Part shown: in pieces, positions 56,058 through 64,000 of the stretch | Layout: each line of letters begins with the position of its first letter | Position numbering within the stretch: position 1 is the first letter of the stretch | Notes under the pieces: generated by a model | Databases searched by the model: none | What the model saw: the letters and a program-made list of their open reading frames with translations, nothing else | What the model was told of the DNA's origin: nothing | Source of the DNA: Castor canadensis | Lineage: Eukaryota > Chordata > Mammalia > Rodentia > Castoridae | Reading direction: 5' to 3' | DNA: 64,000 nucleotides | Assembly (NCBI RefSeq): GCF_047511655.1 | Contig: NC_133389.1 | Coordinates: 28,231,501 to 28,295,500 of the forward strand | Program-made: the position numbers and the translations under genes

Positions 56058-56518
56058 TGTATTAATGGTCCAGTTGTTCCATGAAGTAGACTGAATAATG
56101 AATGGTCCACAAAGATGTCCAGGCCCTAATGCCCAGAATCTGAGTGTTATTTAATATGGCAAAAGTGAATTTATAAATGTTAGTAAGTTAGAGATCTTGA
56201 GATGGGGAGATTATCCTAGGTTGTCTGGGTCGACCCTAGATGTAATGACAAGTGTTCTTCTTAGAAGAGAGTGGAAGAAGATTTGATGACAAAAGAGGAG
56301 GTGGCAATGTGACAATGGAAGCAGAGATTGGAGTATTGTACTCTGAAGGTGTAGGAGGTGGACACAAGCCAAAGAATGCAGGCAACCACTAGAAACTAGT
56401 AAGGGAAAGGAGACAAACTTTCCCCTCAGGTATTCCAGAAGGAACTAACTCTGCTTGATTTAAGTCCATTAAAACTGTGATAAATTTGTGTTATTTTAAG
56501 GTACTGAATTTGTCAAAA
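56058..56518 (+). mobile_element. MaLR-type LTR inserted into an old L1
   Basis: gactgaataatgaatggtcc, acaaagatgtccaggcccta, gagatcttgagatggggaga, ttatcctaggttgtctgggt, gtggcaatgtgacaatggaa, gccaaagaatgcaggcaacc and gtaagggaaaggagacaaac, ending ttgttacaagatactaacat. The order matches a MaLR LTR, full length at about 460 bp. L1 continues on both sides. Confidence 0.78.
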
Positions 56519-56519
56519 T

Positions 56520-56925
56520 TTGTTACAAGATACTAACATAGTACATATCCCCAACATTTATTGGTGTCTGAAAATTTTTATACCATTGTAGATGGTGTGA
56601 AGTAGTATTGTATTATGGCTTTAATTTGCATTTTCCTGATAATTGATGATATTAAACACCTCTTAGTGGTGTCCTTTATTCTATTTTATGAAATCTCTCT
56701 AGTTTGTCCTTTTCCTGTTTAACAAAAAAATGAGTTTGTCTTTTTTCTTTGATTCGCAGGAGTTCTTTGTACATCCCAGATAGTCCTTTGTCAGATATAT
56801 TTATGTATTACAAAATTTTTCCAAGTTTGTGCCTTGTCCTCGTTTTTCAATGGTGTCTTTTGATAAACATTTTTAATTTGATGATTCTCTTTATGTAGTT
56901 GTTTTTTATGGCTAGTGCTTTTTTT
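56520..56925 (-). mobile_element. Old L1 fragment, segment 2 of a split copy
   Basis: On + ttggtgtctgaaaatttttata, ggctttaatttgcattttcc, tgataattgatgatattaaa, ccagatagtcctttgtcaga and gtgtcttttgataaacattt: upstream continuation of the L1 at 55,785-56,055. Confidence 0.78.
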
Positions 56926-56934
56926 TTTTTTTTA

Positions 56935-57012
56935 ACCAATACCAAGGTTTGAATTCAGGGCCTCGTGCTTGCTAGGCAGGAGCTCTATCACTTGAGCCAC
57001 TCCACCAGCCCT
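56935..57012 (-). mobile_element. tRNA-like SINE unit
   Basis: On + taccaaggtttgaattcagg, gcttgctaggcaggagctct and gagccactccaccagcc. Its T-rich tail is at 56,920-56,933. Confidence 0.85.
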
Positions 57013-57019
57013 ATGGTTT

Positions 57020-57237
57020 TTTTTTTTTGGTGGTATTGGGATTTGAACTCAGGGCCTCATGCTTGTTTGGCAGGCACTCTACCACTTGAGCCACTCTGCC
57101 AGCCCTTTTTTGTGTTGAGTATTTTGGAGATAGGGGCTCACAAACTATTTGTCCTGGGTGACTTTGAAATGGAATCTTCCTGATCTCTGCCTCCTAAGTA
57201 GGTAGCATTACAGGTGTGAGCTTCTGGTGTCTGGCTA
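57020..57237 (-). mobile_element. Composite B1-like/tRNA-like SINE
   Basis: On + ggtggtattgggatttgaac to gagccactctgccagccc, linker ggagataggggctcacaaac, 7SL-like unit ending gtgagcttctggtgtctggc. It sits directly beside the shorter copy in the same orientation. Confidence 0.88.
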
Positions 57238-57277
57238 GGTTTTTATGTTTTAAGATCATGAAAATATTCTGTGTTTT

Positions 57278-57367
57278 GAGTGGGGGTGTCAGGGAAGGGG
57301 TGGGGGAAAAGGGGGAGTAATGACCCAATCGTATGTACATATGACTAAAGGAAATTAAAAAAAAAAA
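57278..57367 (+). mobile_element. Very short L1-like 3' end with target duplication
   Basis: About 90 bases: a G-rich stretch (gggggtgtcagggaagggg and more G/A), then gtatgtacatatgactaaag, gaaattaaa and an A11 tail. GAAAATATTCTGTGTTTT at 57260-57277 and GAAAATATCTGTTTT at 57368-57382 flank it with a 1-2 bp difference, as expected from target-primed insertion. The source family is inferred only from the G-rich plus A-tail ending. Confidence 0.65.
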
Positions 57368-57382
57368 GAAAATATCTGTTTT

Positions 57383-57612
57383 CTTCTAAGAGCTTATGAT
57401 TTTGCTTTCTCTTAAGGGAGTATGAGATATTGGCTTGAGGCTTATTATCTCACATATTACTGAAAAGTTGTGGAAAACTACAATGATGATAGTAACCTTA
57501 GTAGAAAATGAGTTGACTATGTATGTGTAGTTTTATTCCTGGACTTTTTTTTCTATTCCTATCATCTTTTCTCTCTTATACCCATTCTATTATTAATTAC
57601 TAAGACTATTAG
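57383..57612 (-). mobile_element. Old L1 fragment, segment 3
   Basis: On + ttctaagagcttatgatttt near the start and aaaatgagttgactatgtat, agttttattcctggactttt, ttctattcct later match the antisense order of ORF2 upstream of segment 2. Worn. Confidence 0.58.
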
Positions 57613-57614
57613 TT

Positions 57615-57737
57615 AACTTTTTTTGAGACAGGGTCTCAAAGCCTGTATTTAACCCAGACTGTCCTATTACTTGCAGTCTTCCTGTCTGATCAGCCTCAGG
57701 AGTGCTGGGCTTATAGGTATGTACCAACACACTGGTG
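57615..57737 (-). mobile_element. B1-type SINE, diverged
   Basis: On + ttttgagacagggtctcaaa, aacccagactgtcctattac and caggagtgctgggcttatag. Confidence 0.72.
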
Positions 57738-57744
57738 ACTTTAC

Positions 57745-57885
57745 TAAAGCTTTTTAGTCAGTCTTGAAATAAGATTGTAGGTCTGTAGTTTCCTTTCTCT
57801 TTTCATGGTTAGCTTTGTTAGTCTAGACTTTTTTTGTTTCTACATGAATTTTAGCATTATCTTATCAATTTTTTTTCTCTCCCGC
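57745..57885 (-). mobile_element. Old L1 fragment, segment 4
   Basis: On + ttagtcagtcttgaaataag, attgtaggtctgtagtttcc and tctacatgaattttagcatt: antisense ORF2, next in order after segment 3. Confidence 0.6.
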
Positions 57886-58144
57886 CCCTCTTAGATTATT
57901 CCATTATCTAGATCCCCTCTGATCTGAGTTACCTTTTGACTATGTTTGCTACTGCTTATGTCTTCTAATGTTTGATTGAATGTTTAACATTTGTATAGAA
58001 CAGTGGAGATTGAAGTGAATATTATTTATTATCTTCAGAAAATAGCCTGTTTTTTTCTTAATGCCAGTCTGATAGGATGTGGGGCTAAATCAATAAGTTG
58101 GGTAGTAGACCTAGTTCAGTATAGTTCAAGTGTTTTCTGTTGTT
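57886..58144. other. Intron DNA, nothing recognised
   Basis: No exon or clear repeat. Confidence 0.35.
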
Positions 58145-58146
58145 GT

Positions 58147-58233
58147 GGTTGTGGTACTGGGGTTTGAACTCAGAGCCTCACATTTGCTAGGCAAGTGCTC
58201 TACCACTTGAGCCACTCCACCAGCCCAAACAAG
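58147..58233 (-). mobile_element. tRNA-like SINE unit
   Basis: On + gtggtactggggtttgaact, gctaggcaagtgctctacca and cttgagccactccaccagcc. Well preserved. Confidence 0.87.
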
Positions 58234-58256
58234 TCTCCCACCCCAGTCATTGGGTC

Positions 58257-58352
58257 CTTTTTTTTGCAGCACTGGTGTTTGAACTTAAGCTCGGGGTCTT
58301 GTACTCACTACGTAGGCACTCTGCCACTTGAACCACTCTACCAAGTATTTTG
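58257..58352 (-). mobile_element. tRNA-like SINE unit, diverged
   Basis: On + gcagcactggtgtttgaact to gccacttgaaccactctacc, T8 tail at its left. A second copy 24 bp from the previous one, same orientation. Confidence 0.8.
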
Positions 58353-60100
58353 AGATACAGAGCAAGACATTCCTAGCTTTCTGAACTATGGGAAAATTCT
58401 TTACAGCCCAACTGCCAGTTCCTAGATCATTATCAAGCTGTGTTGCTTCCCAAATCCTGCCTATGCTTTTTGTGAGGAATGTGGTGACTTTGTACTACAA
58501 ATATCTTCTCAAGGTTTTTGCAGTTCTGTGCTTCCCCAGTCTTGGTAGTTCCATGTCCAGTCTATCTGAGTGGAAGCTTCTCTTCCCATCTCTACTGTCC
58601 CACCCTCACCTTTGGCAGCCAAATGTCTGGAGTCTCTTAGATTGATTTTTTTCACCTATCCTGCGTGTCCTACCTCTCTGTTCAAAAGGCAGATTCCTTG
58701 CATTTTCTGGTGACCTTATATTTTTAGGGGATCTCCCTAAGCTTCCTAGTGCCTTTCCCCAACCTTTGGCATTGTTTGGCAAGCACTTGATGGAGACCAC
58801 TGGGGATGAATGGTTGGGTGGATGCAGTTTGCTCCGTGATATCCTTGGATGTCATGTCAATGTACATGTTGCTATTAAAATATATTGAAATTCATTTACT
58901 TGGTTCCCCTTACCCTCATCTATGGCAAAATTATTGCTCTTTAGTCAATCTGTGAGAAAGGAGACCATTTGTGGGTCTCACTTCTATCAAGGCCCAACAC
59001 TTCTAGCATTTAGTTCCACTCAGGTTTCTTTGCATTCTTAGTTGTTTGGTGGTTCAGAGAAACCATGCTTTTGTGACTCATGTGGCTGGTTTTGCTTGTT
59101 ACAATGAAAGTAATGGTCTTCTGTGACTTTCTCTACATTCTGATCAGAAGTAGTACTACTATGGAATACTTTTTAATAATATAGTCTCTGATATATGTCT
59201 GATAAAATTCTGTTCCTTTACCTAGTTGACTTTCTATAGTATCTCTTAGAACTAGATTTCTAAATCTTTTCCCATTCTTCTCAAATCTGAATTCTTCAGT
59301 TCTGAATTGGAGAAAATTTACCATTGAAATGAATGAGGGAAATTTTCTGGGTAGGATACAATAGTTCTTGGTTCTTCAAGACTCACTAAAGTAACTAGGA
59401 AAGCCAGGTAATTTGGAAAATTTACAAAGTTGGGAAACTGGAAGCAAAAATGATTAAAGAAAATAAAATTTGGAAAGGCTGAGCCTGGGACTTGAGTGCG
59501 AATGAGAAATGTTAGGGGCTGTTAAGCACATAAACACAAATAAAACCCTCTCAGTGTATTTGCTAAATTCCATAGCCCATCTGAGTAGAAGAGATGAATT
59601 AAAATCCCAGAAAAGGAGATTGAGATTCCTTCTTGTCCTGTGGCCCTGGGATAAAGATTCACCAGGGTGGACCTTGAGAACAATAAGCAAGAGTTGTAAA
59701 GCCCTTCAGGAAGTGATGAATACACACCAATGATTTTCATACCCTCATTTTCTTTACCTCTAGACATCTACCAAATTCTCAAATTGCCTAGGCTAAGAGG
59801 CTAAGAGAGCTAAATCAAAAATTTTAACAGCAAAATAATGCTGTGATATCTGGGGAGTGAGAAGATAAGGACCTGCTGTCCGTTCACATGAAAGCTCTGC
59901 AGAACCTCCTACCACAGTGACAGGCCAGAGGTAGTCTTGTTCCCAACTAAACTGAAACCTAGCAGTGTTCTATGACTCTAGCATTGTAGAGGAGCAGTAG
60001 CAATATGTACATGAGACTGTAACAAGTGAAGGATGGGTAAGGAAGTGTCTAGGGTTGACACTAATAAATGAAGAATATATACCAAGAGCATAGAGAAAAA
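58353..60100. other. 1.7 kb intron DNA, nothing firmly recognised
   Basis: No exon. Frames on both strands at 59,450-59,770 are overlapping and without domain character. The A-rich part from about 59,950 may be the start of the L1 that follows. Confidence 0.4.
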
Positions 60101-60109
60101 AGTTGAATA

Positions 60110-60430
60110 ATATATGATAAATTCAAAAGGCAAGAAATAAGAAAAGGGCACTGTAAAATAGGCAGACAACCAAATTAGTAATTACATTAAATTCAAGTGG
60201 GCTAAATATTCCAATAAATGGCAAAAATTGTCATACTGAACAAGTACTAATGCCCCAACTGTTTGCTTTTTACAAGAGACCTACCTTCAATTATAAGTAC
60301 CCAGGAAAGTTGAGAAAAAGTGGTGGGAAAATATATACCATCAAAATGCTACCTAAAAGAAGTTGTAACTATTTTACAGAATAATGAGAGTGATCTACCA
60401 GAAAGTTCCTATAATTTTCAATCTACCTAG
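60110..60430 (+). mobile_element. Old L1 ORF2 fragment (endonuclease region), part 1
   Basis: aattagtaattacattaaat, tcaagtgggctaaatattcc, aataaatggcaaaaattgtc and tttacaagagacctacc follow the endonuclease-to-linker part of ORF2. No open frame. Confidence 0.68.
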
Positions 60431-60534
60431 TCACAGTTTGAACATCTATAAACCATTTTTTTGATTTTGCAGAATAGACAAATACATGTTTTTGTGAGAG
60501 CCTTGAGTTATTTCTCAAAAGCTGATAGAACAGA

Positions 60535-60728
60535 AACTGGGCATACATGCATGTAATCCAAAATACTTGTGAGACTGTGGTAGGTGGATGAGATTCAAGG
60601 CCTGCCCTAAGCAAAAGTCTGAGAACCCTATCTGAAAAACCAACTCAAAATACAAAAAGGCTGGGGGAACATGGCTCAAGTAGTAGAGTGTTTGGAGACC
60701 CTGAGTTCAGTCCCCAGCACTGCCAATT
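60535..60728 (+). mobile_element. Composite SINE, diverged, inside the L1
   Basis: aactgggcatacatgcatgt, aatccaaaatacttgtgaga, then gaaccctatctgaaaaacc and the tRNA-like unit (aaggctgggggaacatggct to gagttcagtccccagcac). It separates the two L1 parts. Confidence 0.78.
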
Positions 60729-60744
60729 TTTTCTTTAAAGAAGA

Positions 60745-61365
60745 TAAAACAGGCCTATGTACATCATAGTTCACACATAATCTAATTGTCACACATAAAA
60801 TGTTGAAACAGTTAATGATGGAAATCACATTCTTTTTCTCCGTACATGGAAATAGTACAGACTTGACCTTATGCTGGGCTATAAACAGAACCCTAACAAG
60901 TTTCACTAGATTTCAATAATTGAGTATGTTATTTGCCTACATCATAATAAATAGAAACCAATAACCAAAGATAACTGGAAATGTCCAACTACCTACAAAT
61001 TCAATATTATAAATAACTTGTGCTCAAGAAGTCATGATGGAAATTAGAGGATGTGTTGAATTGGTTGAAAATGAAGATGCACTATAATGAACTGGAATGC
61101 TGTTAAAGTATAATGTTAGGATGAAATGTTTAGCCTTAAATTTACACATTAGCAATGAAACAGCTTTTTTAAACATGTAGAAAAAGAACAGCAAATCAAA
61201 CCTAAAGACAGTAGAAGTAAAAGTAAAATGAAGATGAGCAGAAATTTGTGCATATAAAACAATCCTTCCATAAAAATTAATAAAGCTAAAAAATGTTCTT
61301 TGAAAAAAATTAGTGTAACTGATAACTAAGTAGCAGCATTGGTTAAAAGGGCAAGGAAAAGCCAG
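60745..61365 (+). mobile_element. Old L1 ORF2 fragment, part 2
   Basis: cattctttttctccgtacat, ttgaccttatgctgggctat, aacagaaccctaacaagttt, gatttcaataattgagtatg, aagaacagcaaatcaaacct, ttaataaagctaaaaaatgt and tctttgaaaaaaattagtg: next in ORF2 order after part 1. Confidence 0.7.
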
Positions 61366-62663
61366 GGAGTATGTATATGATGAGAGAACTAAATTTACCT
61401 ATATCAAGAGTGAAAAGTGTACATCTACAGTTCCTATGGTCACTAAACAGTAAGAGGAATTTATGAATAATAGTATCAGTTTGGGATGAAGAGAGAAAAG
61501 CAAAAATGAAGTAGTTGGAGCTAGATCAGTCAATAGGAGGCACTGTGTTGCTGCTACCGAGTACCTTGAATGGTGACTAGCCTGAGTTGAGTAGTCCTGT
61601 AGGTGTGAAATGCTCAGCAGGTTTTATGTTTGTGAATAGTTTAGCTGAGAAAGGAGTTGGAGCTAAGTGCATCACTCTTACCTTGTCTAGTGAATACATG
61701 TCTTACACAGCTAGATTTGTTGGTTGTAGAAAGAACTTAAGTGTTAATGGTAGTTCTTCTTAGGGCTCCACATGAGCTCTGAGCAATGTATAATGCAGTA
61801 TATTGTCACGATTAAGAACTTGTCCTCTGATACCATGCTGTTTGATTCAAATCCTAGCACTGGCACTTTGTGATCTTGATGGGTTAACTGTCAGTTGTGC
61901 TATGCATGCAGGATACCTTTCTCTCCCCGATCACCTGCTGCTTCTCTCTAATACCTCTTTTACCTGTGCTCCTTTCCCCTCTGAACTTAACTCCCTGAAC
62001 TCTCTCTGTATTCTGTTACTACTGTTAGGTCTTCAGATCTTTGTTTCTAACTGCTTATTGAACACATCTATTCTGGAAGTTTCATAGGTACATTAAATTT
62101 ATATTGACTAAAATAACACATTCTTCCAGTACTTCATGATTTGTTCAGTTGTGTTTTTATTTAACTAGTAGTTAAAGTAATAATCTGTAATTCATAACTT
62201 TTCCTTCGTCTTAGCGAAATTCTGTCATCCTATCTTCCCTGTAGCTATTCTTTCCTTCTGTGTGTTACCATTCTCTCTGTCCTTACAAATTTCACTTCCT
62301 CCACCATCCTCCTGTGCCAATCCTTTTTCTTCACTAAATGAAGCAGAGGAAAGAAAAGCATAAGTTCTAAAGGGACTAAGAGAATAGGAGAAAGGTTACC
62401 CATAATTTGGAATGTGAATTATAGAACGTGTCAGCTGACATAGCAATACCAGAAAAGATGAAGTCTGAAGTTTTTAACGACTATAGTAGAGAAAACAGGG
62501 CAGAAAATATTCAGAGAAATGCTAAGATTCTCAGGACTCTTAAGATCCACCAAGTGCTTATAACAACAGATGAAAAAAAAGAAAAAGAGGTACACATCTA
62601 GTTACAACATTATGAAAATTTACATCTATAGATAATGTGAAAGTATTAAAAGTTTGTGGAGAA
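61366..62663. other. Intron DNA; contains an old repeat near 61.55 kb
   Basis: 61,550-61,625 (taccgagtaccttgaatggt, gactagcctgagttgagtag, ctgtaggtgtgaaatgctca) looks like the family seen at 42.2 and 44.8 kb. The rest shows no exon. Confidence 0.4.
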
Positions 62664-63122
62664 AGCTGGGTTGCCATGCTTAATACCTGTAATCCTGGCT
62701 ACTTGGGAGGCTGATAGCCAGAGAATTCTGGTTTGAGGCCAGCCCTGGAAAAAGATTAGCGAGACCCCATCTCAACCAATGCCTGGGCACAGTGGTGTGT
62801 GCCTGTCATCCCAAGCTACATGGGAGACTGAGATCTGAAGATTGTGGGTTTCATCCAGCCCAGGCAAAACAGTTTGCAAGACCCCATCTCAATGGAAAAA
62901 AAACTGGTAACAGTGGTGCAAGCCTGTCTTTCTAGCTAAGGTGGAAAGTATAAAATTGGAGGATTGTGGTCCAGGCCAGTCTGGGTGAAAATCAAGACCC
63001 TATCTCCAAAATAACCAAAACAAAAAGGGCTGAAGGTGTGGCTCAAGAGGTAGAGCCCTTGGCCAACAAGGGTGAAGCCCCAGTACTCACCTCCCCGCTG
63101 CCTCACACCTTGGCAAAAAAGA
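62664..63122 (+). mobile_element. Tetrameric SINE: three 7SL-like units plus a tRNA-like unit
   Basis: Unit 1 runs from gctgggttgccatgcttaat to agcgagaccccatctcaacc (62664-62776). Unit 2 runs from gcctgggcacagtggtgtgt to gcaagaccccatctcaatgg (62780-62895). Unit 3 runs from aactggtaacagtggtgcaa to aagaccctatctccaaaata (62902-63012). The tRNA-like unit then has aagggctgaaggtgtggctc and agaggtagagcccttgg (63025-63090). At about 460 bp it is far longer than the common composite SINE. Confidence 0.85.
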
Positions 63123-63894
63123 AAGTTTCAAGAGAGAAAAAAATTTTAACTCTCAAAAGATAAGGAATAGAAATTAGGTTGGATTTATCAGCATGGATAG
63201 TGGATGCTAGAAATCCAATGGGCCACACTTTCCAAATTCTGTGTGAACTGATAAGGACCACACGAAATAATTAGTGAAAAAAAATCAAGATACAAAATAG
63301 AATGTAATATGCTACTTTTATGTAGGAATAAGGTATGAGAATGTAGGTAGGCATACATACATACATACATACATACATATGTATATATATGTATACACCC
63401 ATTGTTATATATAAAATAGCACTGGGTAGACAAGCTAATAGCCATAAAAATAGTTCCTGTGAGGGAGAGAAGGAAATAAGGTGAGTAAACAGATAGAGAT
63501 GCGACATCCCTGAATAGCATATACCTTGTTATATAGTTTGACTTTGAAATCCTGTAAATGTTTTCCTATTCAATGTAAAATTTAACAAAAATGAAAATCC
63601 TTAAAAATGTAGGATATTTAGAAATGAGTGGATCTAATTATATCTCAAGTTAGTGACATTTCTACAAAGAAAACAGTTATTTCAGGTGTCTTTACAGCAT
63701 AGTATTTTGATTGCTCATTGTTAGTAGATAGAGCTATAAAGAAATCCTAAACTTCATTCAGCAGCCTTAGTTTTAGAAATAATGTAGATATTATCTGAAG
63801 CTAAGATAATGCAAAGAAGTGACCATACGTATTATTACACCACCAAGATTTTCAGTGTTAGAGAAAAGGAAGCAAGAATAAATCATAGACTTTC
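63123..63894. other. Intron DNA with a CATA microsatellite
   Basis: A (CATA)n block of about 28 bases runs into TA/TG words (63352-63396). No exon. Confidence 0.5.
63352..63396. repeat. (CATA)n microsatellite
   Basis: Seven CATA units followed by gtatatatatgtata. Confidence 0.95.
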
Positions 63895-63897
63895 TAC

Positions 63898-64000
63898 TGC
63901 ATTGAATGGTGACCTCCCCACCCCCGGCCAAAAAAAAAAAAAAAAGGTCATGTTTTAATCTCTAGAGTCTGTGAATGAATTTATTTGGAAAAGGCATTTT
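63898..64000 (+). mobile_element. MaLR-type LTR, 5' part, cut by the window edge
   Basis: gcattgaatggtgacctccc, an expanded A16 run, then ggtcatgttttaatctctag, agtctgtgaatgaatttatt and tggaaaaggcatttt: the opening order of a MaLR LTR. It continues beyond the window. Confidence 0.65.

Noticed and set aside
63352-63396. Regularly spaced repeat that might suggest an array
   Set aside because: Plain CATA microsatellite; there are no spacers, and CRISPR arrays are not expected in a mammalian nuclear genome.

Overview
This is a stretch of mammalian nuclear DNA. No complete protein-coding gene can be read in it. No open frame is long enough, or has the composition, to be convincing outside transposon remnants. 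The repeat content points to a rodent: B1-type 7SL-derived SINEs, ID-type tRNA-derived SINEs, B1-ID dimers, and an abundant composite SINE whose 3' unit contains the words 'ggctggtggagtggctcaag' and 'gagttcaa'. I associate that composite SINE with castorimorph rodents (beaver and relatives). This is inference from memory of repeat types, not a search.

Layout. Positions 1 to about 34,830 look like intergenic or far-upstream DNA. They hold MIR and L2 fossils, MaLR LTR pieces, a solo LTR with a 4-bp target duplication (2141-2586), several L1 pieces (two old 3' ends on +; two on -, of which the 15.9-17.3 kb copy preserves the ORF2 C-terminus) and roughly twenty younger SINEs, several with intact target-site duplications. 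Positions 34,880-36,420 form the only functional landmark: a strong CpG island with three CCAAT boxes in both orientations, an E-box, an octamer, GC boxes, and two candidate splice donors on the + strand (35,765 and 36,158) with no ATG before them. This is best read as the promoter and non-coding first exon(s) of a housekeeping-type gene transcribed rightward. I could not identify the gene. A short interstitial telomere-like tract (34,832-34,856) sits at its upstream edge.

Positions 36,158-64,000 would then be the start of a first intron of at least 27.8 kb. Its first 4.9 kb has almost no young SINEs. The rest is a palimpsest of ancient L1 ORF2 and 3' UTR fragments (49.4-53 kb and 60-61.4 kb on +; 55.8-57.9 kb on -) that were later split by LTRs, SINEs and a tiny L1 3' end. 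A MaLR-like LTR runs off the right edge.

The mobile elements do not form a working system: every L1 and LTR copy is truncated, rearranged or degenerate. I did not find a previously undescribed biological system. The most interesting points are the promoter architecture with a six-run G-tract in the optional part of the leader, the multimeric 7SL/tRNA SINEs, the nested L1 stack at 55.8-57.9 kb, and a 39-bp near-identical direct repeat at 27.77 and 28.68 kb that I cannot explain.
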